From: Arthrobacter sp. ZGTC131 | GTDB taxonomy: Bacteria; Actinomycetota; Actinomycetes; Actinomycetales; Micrococcaceae | Assembly: GCF_002929275.1 (NCBI RefSeq) | Contig: NZ_PJIK01000004.1 | Coordinates: forward strand, 124,001 to 188,000 | Direction of reading: 5' to 3' | Length of the DNA stretch: 64,000 nt | Shown: in pieces, positions 1 to 8,506 of the stretch | Numbering within the stretch: the first letter of the stretch is position 1 | Layout of the letters: every line of letters begins with the position of its first letter | Notes under the pieces: generated by a model | What the model was told of the DNA's origin: nothing | What the model saw: only the letters and a program-made list of their open reading frames with translations | Databases searched by the model: none | Program-made: the position numbers and the translations under genes

Positions 1-2
1 CC

Positions 3-473
3 CTGGAGGTTCCGCTCATCATGGTCTGTGCCGGGACCGGGCTGGCGCCCTTCCGCGGGTTCGTCCAGGACCGGGCGCTGCGGGCCGAGGCCGAGGGCAT
101 CAAGCCGGCGCCCTCCATGCTGTTCTTCGGCTGCCGGGCCCCGGACACCGATTTCCTCTACCAGGCTGAGCTGGCGTCCTGGGCAGACGAAGCCAACCTC
201 GACCTCCGGCCGGTCTTTTCCACCGCACCCACGGACGGCCAGAAGTACGTCCAGCACCGGCTCTGGGCGGACCGGGCGGACGTCGTCGAGATGGTCAAAC
301 AGGGCGCAACCGTCTACGTCTGCGGCGACGGCAAGCACATGGCGCCGGAGGTCCGGGACACATGCGAGCGCATCTACCAAGAAGCGACCGGCGCCTCTGA
401 GGCGGAGGCCGAGGCGTGGATCGATGAGGTGGAACGCACCCACGGGCGCTATGTGGCGGACATCTTCACCTGA
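3..473 (+). CDS. NADPH-cytochrome P450 reductase domain, C-terminal part (gene cut by window edge)
   Basis: The reading frame is open from base 3 to the TGA at 471-473, so the gene begins upstream. The visible 156 residues are the end of an FAD/NADP(H)-binding reductase module: CAGTGLAPFRGF binds the nicotinamide/pyrophosphate, FFGCRAPDTDFLY is the typical NADP-ribose segment, and VYVCGDGKHMAPEV is the CGD motif near the end. Its job would be to move electrons from NADPH through FAD/FMN to a heme domain. The wording matches self-sufficient CYP102-type P450 fusions, but the heme domain is outside the window, so a stand-alone sulfite-reductase-type flavoprotein cannot be excluded. It converges on the protease gene with a gap of 30 bases. 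Confidence 0.85.
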   Translation: MEVPLIMVCAGTGLAPFRGFVQDRALRAEAEGIKPAPSMLFFGCRAPDTDFLYQAELASWADEANLDLRPVFSTAPTDGQKYVQHRLWADRADVVEMVKQGATVYVCGDGKHMAPEVRDTCERIYQEATGASEAEAEAWIDEVERTHGRYVADIFT

Positions 474-503
474 GTTCGCCTGATCAAGGCAGCGGTGCCG
501 CGC

Positions 504-2720
504 CTAGTTCCAGCCGGATCCCGCCTGGACGCGCCCGAGCCAGCCGCCGTTGCCGCTGCCCTTGTAGAGCCAGAGCGCACCGGCGGTGTCCACGGCGAGG
601 ACGTCGTTCCTGGCGTCGCCGTTGAAGTCGCCGCGGCCGGTGATGGTCGTCATGCCGTTCCAGCCGGTGCCGGCCTGCGCCTTGCCGAGCCAGCCGCCGC
701 GGCCGTTGCCCGGATAGAGCCAGAGCACGCCGGCGGCGTCGCGGGCCAGGACGTCGGCCTTCCGGTCGCCGTTCATGTCCCCGGGACCCACGACGGCGGT
801 CATCGCGTTCCAGCCTGAACCAGCCTTCACCCGGCCGAACCAGCCGCCCCGGCCGTTGCCCGGATAGAGCCACAGCACCCCGGCAGTATCGCGGGCCAGG
901 ACATCGTTCCGGGCATCGCCGTTCATGTCCCCGGGACCCACGACGGCGGTCATCGCGTTCCAGCCGTTGCCCGCCTGGATCCGCCCCAGCCAGCCGCCCC
1001 GGCCGTTACCCGGGTACAGCCACAGGGCGCCGGACTCGTCGCGGGCCAGCACATCGTTCCTGCCGTCCCCGTTCATGTCCCCGGAACCCACGACGGCCGT
1101 CATCGCGTTCCAGCCGGACCCGGCCTTGGCGCGTCCGAGCCAGCCGCCGCGTCCGTTGCCCTGGTGGAGCCACAGCACACCGGTGTTGTCGCGGGCCAGG
1201 ACGTCGGCCTTCCCGTCGCCGCTCAGGTCGCCGGCGGCAACCACCATGGTGGTGCGCGGCACCGCGGCCGCGGCGTCCACCAGGCCGGCTCCGCACCCTT
1301 CGGGGCAGCCTCCCGGCACCGGCCGGGCGGTGCCCTTGAGGCGTTCCTCGACGGCGGCGGCGGTGGCGCCCGGACCCATCTGCGCCATGAGCAGCGCGGC
1401 TGTTCCCGCAACGTGCGGGGCCGCGGAGGACGAGCCTTCGGCGGCATAGATGTTTGCGCCCGGCTCTGTGGTGGGCCTGGCATTGCTGTCGTTCGCGGTG
1501 GACCAGATGCCGCCGAAGAGTCCGCTGTCCGGCCCGCCGCCCGGGACGGGTGACATGTCGCCGCCGGGTGCCGTGACGTCCACGGCCGGTCCGAAGTTGG
1601 AATAGGGTGCCAGCGCGCCGCTGGGCCCGCTGGCCGCAACGTTGATGACGTTCTGGCAATTGCCGGGAGAGGAGTCCGCCGCCTGCCCGCTTTCGTTGCC
1701 GGCGGCGGTGACCACAACAGCACCCCTGCCGGTGGCGGTGTTGATGGCCGCCTGGAGAGTCTGCGGGCACGCCCCCGGCCCGCCGAGGCTGAGGTTGATG
1801 ACCCGTGCCGGAGTGGCATTGCGCGGCACTCCCGTCACGGTGGCACCGGAGGCCCACAGCACCGAGTCCGCAATGTCGGACATGAGGCCGCCACAGGGAC
1901 CCAGAACCCTCACCGGCAGGATCTTGGCCTGCGGGGCAATTCCGGCGATGCCTGCCGAGTTGCCGGCAACGGCGGCGATGATGCCTGCCACGTGGGTGCC
2001 GTGCCACGACGACGCCATTTGCGGCATGCCATCGGTGCACTGCCCGATGTCGGTCCAGTCGCCTTCGTCCCTGGCGGTGGAGTCGCGGCCGCTGCCGTCC
2101 CGGGCGTTGGCGGGGTCGGCGATCATGTCATAGCCCGGCAGCACGTTGGCCTGCAGGTCGATGTGGCTGGTGATGCCGGTGTCCACCACTGCCACCACCT
2201 CTCCGCCGCCCCGGGTGATGTCCCAGGCCTTGGTGACCCCGATGCCGGCGGGCCCCGGGGACAGGTTCCACTGGTCAGCAAAGACGGGATCGTTCGGGTC
2301 GGCAGCCTTGGCCTGGAAGAGGGTGTCCGGCTCGGCGTAGGCCACGGCGGGATCGGCCCGCAGCGAGGCCAGGAGCTTCGCCGCGTCGCCGGCGCCCAGC
2401 TTCCTGTCCGTCCGCAGCACCCGGGCTCCGCTTGCGGTGGCACGGATGTCCTTGACGGGGGCGCCCAGCCTGGCCGCGGCCCGGCCGTAGGCCCTGGCCC
2501 GCTCCGCAGTGCCCCGTGCGGCCGGGTCCTTGAACTTCACGATGAACTGGTCTGTGGGCGCCGGAACGGCGGGGGCTGCCCGGCGCGGCGCTGCGGGCAG
2601 CAGCGTCGGATCATCTGCGGCCGAGGCCGGCGGCGCAATCAGCGCGCCCGCAACCAGGGCGGCAATGCCGGCCGAGGTCAGTAAGGAGGACAAGTACGTG
2701 CGGCGGCGCGTCTGAGACAT
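504..2720 (-). CDS. Secreted subtilisin-like (S8) serine protease with five FG-GAP/VCBS repeats
   Basis: An exported serine endopeptidase of 738 aa. I start at the ATG at 2720 because AGGA lies nine bases upstream; an in-frame ATG at 2729 is the alternative. Residues 1-34 are a signal peptide ending ASA, and an inhibitor-I9-like propeptide follows at about 55-135. The triad is visible: Asp180 in VVDTGI, His240 in HGTHVAG and Ser431 in GSSSAAPHVAG, which has Ser in place of the usual Thr and Met of GTSMA. The final 250 residues are five 50-residue repeats with Ca-binding-like DxNGDxxxD loops (GDMNGDGRNDVLARD), which usually build a beta-propeller for substrate or surface binding. No partner gene is adjacent, so it is probably a degradative exoenzyme. 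Confidence 0.93.
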   Translation of the reverse strand: MSQTRRRTYLSSLLTSAGIAALVAGALIAPPASAADDPTLLPAAPRRAAPAVPAPTDQFIVKFKDPAARGTAERARAYGRAAARLGAPVKDIRATASGARVLRTDRKLGAGDAAKLLASLRADPAVAYAEPDTLFQAKAADPNDPVFADQWNLSPGPAGIGVTKAWDITRGGGEVVAVVDTGITSHIDLQANVLPGYDMIADPANARDGSGRDSTARDEGDWTDIGQCTDGMPQMASSWHGTHVAGIIAAVAGNSAGIAGIAPQAKILPVRVLGPCGGLMSDIADSVLWASGATVTGVPRNATPARVINLSLGGPGACPQTLQAAINTATGRGAVVVTAAGNESGQAADSSPGNCQNVINVAASGPSGALAPYSNFGPAVDVTAPGGDMSPVPGGGPDSGLFGGIWSTANDSNARPTTEPGANIYAAEGSSSAAPHVAGTAALLMAQMGPGATAAAVEERLKGTARPVPGGCPEGCGAGLVDAAAAVPRTTMVVAAGDLSGDGKADVLARDNTGVLWLHQGNGRGGWLGRAKAGSGWNAMTAVVGSGDMNGDGRNDVLARDESGALWLYPGNGRGGWLGRIQAGNGWNAMTAVVGPGDMNGDARNDVLARDTAGVLWLYPGNGRGGWFGRVKAGSGWNAMTAVVGPGDMNGDRKADVLARDAAGVLWLYPGNGRGGWLGKAQAGTGWNGMTTITGRGDFNGDARNDVLAVDTAGALWLYKGSGNGGWLGRVQAGSGWN
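507..1256 (-). repeat. Five tandem 150-bp FG-GAP/VCBS repeat units inside the protease gene
   Basis: The same landmark (GTTCATGTCC or a close variant on the plus strand) falls at 621, 771, 921, 1071 and 1221, so the period is exactly 150 bp, or 50 codons. Neighbouring copies are near-identical at DNA level, which implies recent duplication or gene conversion. A diverged sixth copy lies outside the gene at about 8950-9050. Confidence 0.93.
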
Positions 2721-3040
2721 TGAGACCATCCTGTGCGGCGCCCCTGGCCACTCGTGACCGGGACGCAGAAACGAAGCGCGGCCCCCGCCGCGTCCAAACC
2801 GAGTGTAACCGGCGGCTCCGACTTTTGTGGTGCGGCACATTTCGGGCAGCTCCAGCTCTAGTACAGCCGCGACCCGGAGTTGTAGGCTCTGAGCAATCTC
2901 GCTCACCACGGCACATGGGGAACCGACGATGCCGCCGAGCGGCCACGTGGGACCACCGCCTTTCCGCCTGTGGTCGGCGACATTCCGGAATGGGCCCGCA
3001 ATGACGCGGGCAGGCCGGCGCAGGAAATGGGGATCCACAC
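2721..3040. other. Divergent intergenic region between protease and lipoprotein
   Basis: 320 bases between two divergent starts. It must hold both promoters, but I see no confident -35/-10 pair and no strong palindrome. The open frames crossing it have no family resemblance and look like high-GC shadows. Confidence 0.5.
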
Positions 3041-3769
3041 ATGCACCGTCGCATCGCTCCAGCAACGCTCGCAATCGCTGCCGCAGTGGCTCTCGCCGGC
3101 TGCGGGGGTCCCGAGCCGGCGAACACGTCGCCGTCCGCAAGCACGTCCTCACCAGCACCGGCACCGTCCCCGACGGCCAAGGCCTACACCAACGAGGAAC
3201 TGACCACCATAGTCACGGGACTCAAGGATGCCCAGGGGCAGCCCCTGACCGTGGTCCCGGCAGCGCAGATCGACCAGGGGCTGATCGCGGCCCGGGAACT
3301 GCTCAAAACGGCTGTCATCACGCCCAAGGCGTGCGGCGTGCTGGCGGACAACAACAGCCAGGTTCCCGAGGGCAGCACCTATGCGGCGGGGGCAAGCCTG
3401 GCAGCGAAGGCCAAGACGGCGACGGTCGTGACAGTGTTCGCCGTGAAAGACGCGGCGGGGATGGCTACCCAGTTCGAGAAGAGCGCCGGGGCGGTGGGCG
3501 CCTGCTCGAAGTTCACCGTCGAACTGCAGGGGCAGACCATCACCAGCGAGATGAAGCCGCTCGAGGCCGCGGTGCAGGCTGATAAGTCGCTGAGTGCCCT
3601 GACGATCCAGACGCTGTCCACGGGTCAGAAGCAGGCAATGGTCACCGTCACCGGGGTCAAGGGAACCCTGGCTGCCACAGTTGTGAAAACCGGGGCCGTG
3701 AATGCGGTCACTGCTGACTCCGCCCCCGAACTGGTCAAGCTCGTCAACGCGGCCCTCGCCGCAGGGTGA
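3041..3769 (+). CDS. Predicted lipoprotein of unknown function
   Basis: 242 aa. The N-terminus is a lipoprotein signal: a basic start, a hydrophobic stretch and the lipobox LAGC with Cys21. A Ser/Pro/Ala-rich linker (about 24-46) leads to a soluble domain of about 195 residues that I cannot assign. It is presumably lipid-anchored to the outer face of the membrane. Inside the domain, LTVVPAAQIDQG and the alternating hydrophobic ends suggest an alpha/beta fold like other small actinobacterial sensor-type lipoproteins. A GGGGATCC stretch lies about nine bases before the ATG. It is transcribed divergently from the S8 protease, with about 320 bases between the starts, and sits alone. The function is unknown. 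Confidence 0.8.
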   Translation: MHRRIAPATLAIAAAVALAGCGGPEPANTSPSASTSSPAPAPSPTAKAYTNEELTTIVTGLKDAQGQPLTVVPAAQIDQGLIAARELLKTAVITPKACGVLADNNSQVPEGSTYAAGASLAAKAKTATVVTVFAVKDAAGMATQFEKSAGAVGACSKFTVELQGQTITSEMKPLEAAVQADKSLSALTIQTLSTGQKQAMVTVTGVKGTLAATVVKTGAVNAVTADSAPELVKLVNAALAAG

Positions 3770-3787
3770 GGATCCGGCCGTATCGAA

Positions 3788-4140
3788 CTACACCCCTGTT
3801 TCAGCATGCAGCCGTCCGGATTGAACGGCTCGATGCAGCAGTGCGTGATCTGCTTCCGTCTGGTCTGCATAGGTTCTGGCCCAATCTGCGATTGTGTCGT
3901 CAAATACAGCGCTGCTTCCCAGATAACCGAGGATGAAGGCACTGCCGGGGCTTTGGGAGTGGGCTCGCGCCAGCAGCCCGCCGCATAGCCCGGCGTAGGC
4001 CGCGGTCTCCTTGGCATTCATCTCGGTCAGTGTAAAAGTTCCCTTCATGTCGCGGAACTGCCGGATGTAGAAATCCCGTGGCAGCCCGTCTTCCCCGGGC
4101 ACGTCCTTTATCCAGCCAAGGAAGGTCCCGTTCCGGAACA
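3788..4140 (-). pseudogene. DUF2252 protein, C-terminal remnant
   Basis: The minus frame ending at 3788 contains FLGWIKDV, RDFYIRQFRDMKG and YADQTEADHALL, which are hallmarks of the end of DUF2252 proteins (normally about 430-460 aa, of the kinase-like fold class). Only about the last 115 residues remain. Upstream of about 4140 the frame continues without family resemblance and no start or N-terminal domain exists, so the gene is truncated. The frame itself is intact, which suggests a fairly recent deletion. Confidence 0.75.
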
Positions 4141-4425
4141 GCGAAAGCCGACTGCTCCCTGCGAGGCAACGATTTCCGCGCCTCCCGTCCAGCGGCCCGG
4201 GCTCGGGCAATCGAATCCTGGTGTGCCGCGCTGGGGATTTTCACGGCCGGCGGGGGTACTGGTGAGCGGGAGTCGGCTGGCCCCCGGGCGTCTGAAATGC
4301 CAATGATTTCGCCCACATCATGGCGCGCATGCCTGCATCGTGCCACAACCCTTCGAACCGGGTCACTCCCGGTGGACACGCGCCCACTGATCAGGATCCG
4401 CTGCGATTCACGGCTCGGCCCTCCC

Positions 4426-4444
4426 TTGATCAAATCTTGATCAA
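4426..4444. promoter_or_regulatory. Paired TTGATCAA palindromes upstream of the signal peptidase operon
   Basis: Two identical 8-bp palindromes TTGATCAA occur at 4426-4433 and 4437-4444, with centres 11 bp apart (one helical turn). They lie about 105 bp before the chosen signal peptidase start in an otherwise geneless 400-bp stretch (4141-4548). The phasing suggests an operator for a dimeric regulator bound side by side. No regulator gene is adjacent. Confidence 0.45.
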
Positions 4445-4548
4445 CTGATGATCCGTTTTTGACCCGAAGCAGACACTTTTTTGAGCGGCGCCGTGCATCG
4501 TTGGGTTCTGTTCCACCAATGGTCTCGAAGGAAACGGAAACATCCCCC

Positions 4549-5124
4549 ATGCGCGCTGCATCCAGCTCAGCTCCAACCGGCACCACGCCGGTCACGGGCC
4601 GCTTTGCTGCGGTACGCCGCATTGCCAGCTTCGCGGTCGGCACGGCAGTCACGCTGCTGTTCCTAGGCGCTTGCATCGCGGCCCCGCTGCTCCACATCGG
4701 GTTCTCCCCGGTACTGACCGGCAGCATGCTTCCCACCTTCGCCCCCGGCGACCTGCTGATCACTGCCCCAACGGCGGTCAGCAGCCTCCAGCCGGGGCAG
4801 ATCGCGGTTTTCACCCCTCCGGGTGAAAGCACCCCCTTCGCCCACCGCATCACCGCCGTCGTCGGAAGTTCTGAACATCCGGTGATCATCACCAAAGGCG
4901 ATGCGAATCCCTCGCCGGACCACTGGCGGGCCACGCTGACCCAAGACCAGGTGCCAGTGGTGGTCACCACTGTCCCTATGGTCGGCAACGTACTGCTCTG
5001 GGCGCAGAGCCCGGTCCAGCGAGCAATCTTCACCGCCCTGTTCGGGTTGGCTGTCACGGGTGCCAGCGTCTGCTGGATCCTCCGGGCACCGCCGACGCAG
5101 GCCAGCCTTTCCCTCACCGTATAA
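4549..5124 (+). CDS. Signal peptidase I, S26B (SipW/archaeal-ER) type
   Basis: A membrane peptidase of 191 aa that removes signal peptides from the proteins encoded downstream. The S26B Ser/His dyad is visible: Ser59 in LTGSMLPTF and His99 in FAHRI, where the S26A Lys would be. TKGDANPSPD is the third conserved box. Hydrophobic segments at about 28-50 and near the C-terminus anchor it. I chose ATG 4549 because GGAAA lies eight bases upstream; ATG 4519 and GTG 4459 are longer in-frame options. The next gene follows after 21 bases and encodes a TasA/CalY-like substrate, the arrangement known from sipW-tasA. It is probably dedicated to fibre proteins rather than general secretion. Confidence 0.88.
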   Translation: MRAASSSAPTGTTPVTGRFAAVRRIASFAVGTAVTLLFLGACIAAPLLHIGFSPVLTGSMLPTFAPGDLLITAPTAVSSLQPGQIAVFTPPGESTPFAHRITAVVGSSEHPVIITKGDANPSPDHWRATLTQDQVPVVVTTVPMVGNVLLWAQSPVQRAIFTALFGLAVTGASVCWILRAPPTQASLSLTV

Positions 5125-5145
5125 CCCCCCAAGTAAGGACCTGTC

Positions 5146-5793
5146 ATGTCTGTTACCGCAACCCGCTCCGTCCGCCGCCCCAACCCCCGTCTCCTCGCTG
5201 CCTTCGCGGTGGGCGCCGCAGGCCTGGCCATCACCGGCGGCGGCGTGTTCGCCGCACTGAATGCGACTGCCTCCAACACCACCGCCCAGAACGCCACCAG
5301 CGGCATCCTTAGCCTGACCATGGCCAACAACGGAACCGGCTTCAGCCAGGCGGTTTCCAACCTCGCCCCCGGCGACGTCGTGAACCGGTACGTGACCCTG
5401 ACACAGGGCGCCGACCTGGACGGCAAGGACCTGACCCTCGCCGTTACGGACGCAACGCCGACACTCCTCACCACCAGCGCCGCCAAGGGGCTGCACGTCA
5501 CCGTGAGCCAGTGCCCCGGCGCCTGGACGCCGGCAACCGGGGCGTGCAGCGGCACGGCCACCCCGTTGCTCACCAACGCACCACTGAGCACGCTCAGCAC
5601 CACACCCGGCGCCATCAAGAGTGCCATCGCGGCGAGCGGCACCCTGAACCTCCAGATCTCGCTGACCCTGCCGGACCAGGCTGAAACCACGGTCAACGGT
5701 GCAGCTCCTGCCGGCACCATCCAGGGCCTGTCCTCCTCCCTGACGTGGACCTTCGGCGAGACCCAGCGCACCGCCACCACCACCGGAAGCTGA
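5146..5793 (+). CDS. TasA/CalY-like secreted protein with SipW-type signal peptide
   Basis: 215 aa. The N-terminus is a basic stretch, a hydrophobic core and a helix break (about 18-45, ending VFAALNATASNTT), the pattern of SipW-dependent precursors. The mature part, about 170 residues, is rich in Thr, Ala and Asn. It carries LAPGDVVNRYVTLT, the 'PGD' strand seen in TasA/camelysin-like fibre proteins. Two Cys (SQCPGAW and TGACSG) could form a disulfide outside the cell. Known relatives build extracellular fibres or are M73-like, but no metal-binding site is visible here, so a structural role is the better guess. It lies between the signal peptidase (21-base gap) and a second substrate whose ATG overlaps this stop (TGATG). 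Confidence 0.82.
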   Translation: MSVTATRSVRRPNPRLLAAFAVGAAGLAITGGGVFAALNATASNTTAQNATSGILSLTMANNGTGFSQAVSNLAPGDVVNRYVTLTQGADLDGKDLTLAVTDATPTLLTTSAAKGLHVTVSQCPGAWTPATGACSGTATPLLTNAPLSTLSTTPGAIKSAIAASGTLNLQISLTLPDQAETTVNGAAPAGTIQGLSSSLTWTFGETQRTATTTGS

Positions 5794-6377
5794 TGACGGT
5801 GAGTGTGCACGCTCCAAACGGCAGAGCGGGGGCCGCCGTAGCGGTCGCCGCTCTGCTGGTGTGCACCTCACTTGCACCGGCGGATGCGGCGGGCTCCGCA
5901 CAGGCAGCATCTCCAGCCAGAACCATCAGCAGCGCCAGTTGGGCGGCCGTGGCAAGCGCAAGCACGTCTGCGCCCTTCGGCACAGGTCCGCTGGTGCTGA
6001 GCTTTGCCAACACCGGCACCAACGGGCATCCGGTGTTCCCCGCCAAGTTCTTCACGGTCGCGAACACCGGCACCTTGGACATCACCGCGGCGAGCTACAC
6101 GGCGACCGCCACCCCCGGCACCTTCGCGTTCAGGATTGAGGCCTGCGCCAGCGGATGGAACGAGGCTGCGGACACCTGCGCGGCCGGGCGAAGCACCGTT
6201 CTGAACACACCGGCGTCGAGTCTTCTTTCCTCGGCGGTCCCCATGGCCGCCGGCTCCTCCATCCGGCTTCGGGCCAGCGCCACAGCCTTTCCAAGAAACC
6301 CGACCACCCCGACGCTGACCGTGGGCGTGGACGTGTCACGTTCCCAGGCGCGCGGGGCCACCGTCACCGGAAGCTGA
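5793..6377 (+). CDS. Secreted protein, second TasA-like substrate of the SipW operon
   Basis: 194 aa, starting at the ATG that overlaps the previous stop codon by one base, which implies translational coupling. Residues 1-33 are a signal peptide ending ADAAG. The mature region contains FFTVANTGTLDITAASYT, a beta-sandwich strand pattern common in surface proteins of this group, and one Cys pair (IEACASGW and DTCAAG) matching the disulfide position of the protein before it. Both proteins end in TVTGS or TTTGS, which supports paralogy. It is probably co-assembled or co-secreted with the TasA-like protein. There is no catalytic motif. Confidence 0.75.
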   Translation: MTVSVHAPNGRAGAAVAVAALLVCTSLAPADAAGSAQAASPARTISSASWAAVASASTSAPFGTGPLVLSFANTGTNGHPVFPAKFFTVANTGTLDITAASYTATATPGTFAFRIEACASGWNEAADTCAAGRSTVLNTPASSLLSSAVPMAAGSSIRLRASATAFPRNPTTPTLTVGVDVSRSQARGATVTGS

Positions 6378-6383
6378 CCCGGA

Positions 6384-6839
6384 GTGCGGCCCAACCTCAC
6401 ACAAACCAGGGAACGCCAAAATCCTCGTCGAACGGTAAAAACAGTGGCACTTCAAGGTAGTGAAGCCGTGTTCTCCCCCTCGCGGCTGCTTCGGCTCGCT
6501 GAGGACGTCGAAAGCGATGCCGTCGCCATCAGCTACGCCGCCACGTTCTTGCGAATGCTGCCGGAACGAGTCGGGCGCATCCTTTCCACAGTTCGTGAGG
6601 GGGATCTGCCAGGCGCCCTTGACGCGGTGCTGAGCCTGAAAGTCAGGGCCCACATGGTCGGCGGCCTGGCGATGGAACAGGACTGCCGCGTCTTGGAAGA
6701 AAACCTCCGCCAAGGAGATTCCGATGCCGCACGGGCCGCCGGCGAGGTGGCCAAGGACTGCCTACCGCTCGCGCTCGCGCTGGAGAAGTTCCTTGCGGGC
6801 TGGCAGGACGCGGAGGACGCAAGGAACAGACAGGATTGA
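6384..6839 (+). CDS. Hpt-domain-like protein lacking the phospho-accepting histidine
   Basis: 151 aa from GTG 6384; GTG 6444 is an equally possible start and neither has a strong Shine-Dalgarno. The sequence is all-helical. ALDAVLSLKVRAHMVGG aligns with the Hpt box (A-H-x-L-K-G-x-x-x-x-V-G), but the His position is Leu and the Gly after Lys is Val. The nearby His in RAHMVG is offset by several residues. From memory, actinobacterial relatives carry the same SLKV wording, so the loss may be a family trait rather than decay. If so, it is a four-helix binding module, not a phosphorelay intermediate. It begins seven bases after the fibre operon and may be co-transcribed. There is no kinase nearby. 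Confidence 0.6.
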   Translation: MRPNLTQTRERQNPRRTVKTVALQGSEAVFSPSRLLRLAEDVESDAVAISYAATFLRMLPERVGRILSTVREGDLPGALDAVLSLKVRAHMVGGLAMEQDCRVLEENLRQGDSDAARAAGEVAKDCLPLALALEKFLAGWQDAEDARNRQD

Positions 6840-6983
6840 GATGGACACGGTCGGTGAGTTGTCAAAAATGGCCTGGTTCCGGTGTAGCGTTCCGCGCCCA
6901 CGCCCGGGTCTTCCCCCGGCGCCCCGAATGCCCCACACTTAGCGCAAGAGTCATTCCCCCCATCGGCGGAAGGCAGTTCAACC

Positions 6984-7493
6984 ATGGCCCCTCTCATCCC
7001 CCTTGCTGCTCTCATCGGCCCGCAGGAACCCAGGCAAGGCGCAAGCATCCCCCGGCCCGTGGAATCCACGGATCTGGCAGAACTGACGGACCTGTATCTC
7101 CGGTCCTACCATCCCGAAGCGGACCGCCTGGACGCCGAAAAGGCAGCCGGCCGGATCAGCCGGATCCTGGCCGGCACGCACGGAACCCCCATCCCCCAGG
7201 CGTCCCTGGCAGTGGTCAACGCGCTCGGTCAGATCACCGCGGCCATCCTCGTCACGGACCGCCACGTCGGCAGCACCACTCCAGGGACTGCCTACATCGC
7301 CGAGCTTTTCACCCACCCTGACCACCGCAGGCAGGGCCTGGCCGAGGACCTCCTGCGCCATGCGATGGATGTCCTGCACAAGCTGGGACACAGGACCGTT
7401 GCCGTAACCGTCCACAGCACCAATGCCGCAGCCATGGCCCTGTACCTGTCCAGGGACTTCCGCCGCCTGACGCAGCGGGCCGGCGTCGACTAG
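6984..7493 (+). CDS. GNAT-family N-acetyltransferase
   Basis: 169 aa. The central HPDHRRQGLAEDLL is motif A, whose RRxG/A loop binds the acetyl-CoA pyrophosphate. TNAAAMALYLSRDFR is the motif B helix with the usual asparagine and tyrosine. The acceptor substrate cannot be read from the sequence. The gene stands alone; GGAAGG lies 14-19 bases before the ATG, rather far for an SD. Its last 53 bases recur in diverged form at 14030-14082, on the far side of the next gene island, which makes this gene the left boundary of that island. Confidence 0.85.
   Translation: MAPLIPLAALIGPQEPRQGASIPRPVESTDLAELTDLYLRSYHPEADRLDAEKAAGRISRILAGTHGTPIPQASLAVVNALGQITAAILVTDRHVGSTTPGTAYIAELFTHPDHRRQGLAEDLLRHAMDVLHKLGHRTVAVTVHSTNAAAMALYLSRDFRRLTQRAGVD
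7441..7493 (+). repeat. Left copy of a 53-bp direct repeat (3' end of GNAT gene)
   Basis: These bases encode the end of the GNAT protein (LYLSRDFRRLTQRAGVD plus stop). They match 14030-14082 at 45 of 53 positions without gaps by my hand alignment, in the same orientation. Together the copies bracket about 6.5 kb. Confidence 0.8.
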
Positions 7494-7519
7494 AGGCGCC
7501 GCGAAGGGTGAGCCTGCCC

Positions 7520-8284
7520 TTACCCGGTGTCGGGCCGGAAGACCACCGGGCCGGCTGAAGCTGTTGCCAAGTAGATTTCGGCCGTGGTGCCGGCTGCGGC
7601 AATCCTCAGCGCAGAGACCTTGTATTGCCCGTCGGCCGAGCTACCCGCGGCTGCCGGACTCGCCGGTGCTCCGGGCTGGTCCCGCTGGACATTGACCGTC
7701 AGGGTCAAGGTGTCCGCCAGTGGCGGCAGTGCCGACTCCGCCGCTTCCGCGACCGGGAAGGCAGCTGTTTGGATCGCCGCTGCTGCCGCAAGGATGAGGG
7801 AGCCGGGAGCGGACAACGCCTGCTTCAGGGCACCGGCCACCACCGTCCCTGTCCCTCCGAGCAGGGCTGCGGTGACGGAGTCGAGGACGTCCAACCCCGG
7901 AAGCCCTAGTCCCAGGATTTTGGTGGACACGGTAGGTGCAGGCGGCGGCCCGGACTGAAATGCTCCCACGGTGGTGGCGTACCGGAGGGACACTTCGGCA
8001 ACGTCGATTGGTCCGAGACGGCCGCCATCGGCCCGCAGCACGGTGGTCGTCTCCATGGTGAAAGCCGTCGCTGCCAGCGCCTTTTCGACTTCGGCGGTGA
8101 CCTCCTCGCCCCAGCTTTGCAGCAGGGCTGACGTCCGGTCCTGTACTTCTCCAGGGACCGCATCGGCACGAAAACATCCTGCGCAGAGTTTGCCGAAGTC
8201 GTGCGGGAACTGTGCAGTTATCCGACGGGAATCTTGATGAAGGCCACCCAACATTGCTTCTGCAGGCAGCGACGCACCAATCAA
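7520..8284 (-). pseudogene. Fragment of an exported beta-structured protein, possibly choice-of-anchor G family
   Basis: The frame ending at 7520 encodes about 250 residues with good codon-position bias up to roughly 8200. ALLQSWGEEVTAEVEKAL, LGLGLPGLDVLDSVTAAL and the ending LTLTVNVQ...ATASAGPVVF recall the C-terminal half of actinobacterial 'choice-of-anchor G' surface proteins, which often sit beside SipW-like signal peptidases. There is no signal peptide and no convincing start. Upstream of about 8200 the frame loses sense. I therefore read it as a 3' fragment of a larger gene, though a short intact ORFan cannot be excluded. The family call is from memory and uncertain. Confidence 0.45.
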
Positions 8285-8506
8285 CGTTGAAAGCGAAGGT
8301 AGTCAAAGTGGCAACCAGGACAGAAAAATCCAATTACCGCTACTGCGACTTCTACTGCTTCATGTCGCTGGCAGACTTCACGGCGTACATTTCCGCAGAC
8401 GACGAGGGGGACGGCTGCATCTCGATCAGCCATCGCAGCGAGTCGGCCATATAAGGCCCGGCCCGTCCGCCGAGGCGCCTGAAGGCAATCAGGGTCCGCG
8501 GCGTCC

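Noticed and set aside
925-1449. Long plus-strand frame opposite the protease repeats
   Set aside because: It mirrors the repeated minus-strand gene, has no ribosome site and no family resemblance.
3900-5910. Two long minus frames opposite the signal peptidase operon
   Set aside because: They run across the DUF2252 stump and the opposite strand of clear genes, with Val/Ala/Arg-rich shadow composition.
8212-8454. 80-codon plus frame with Tyr/Asp-rich end
   Set aside because: No start signal or family; it overlaps the decayed surface-protein fragment.
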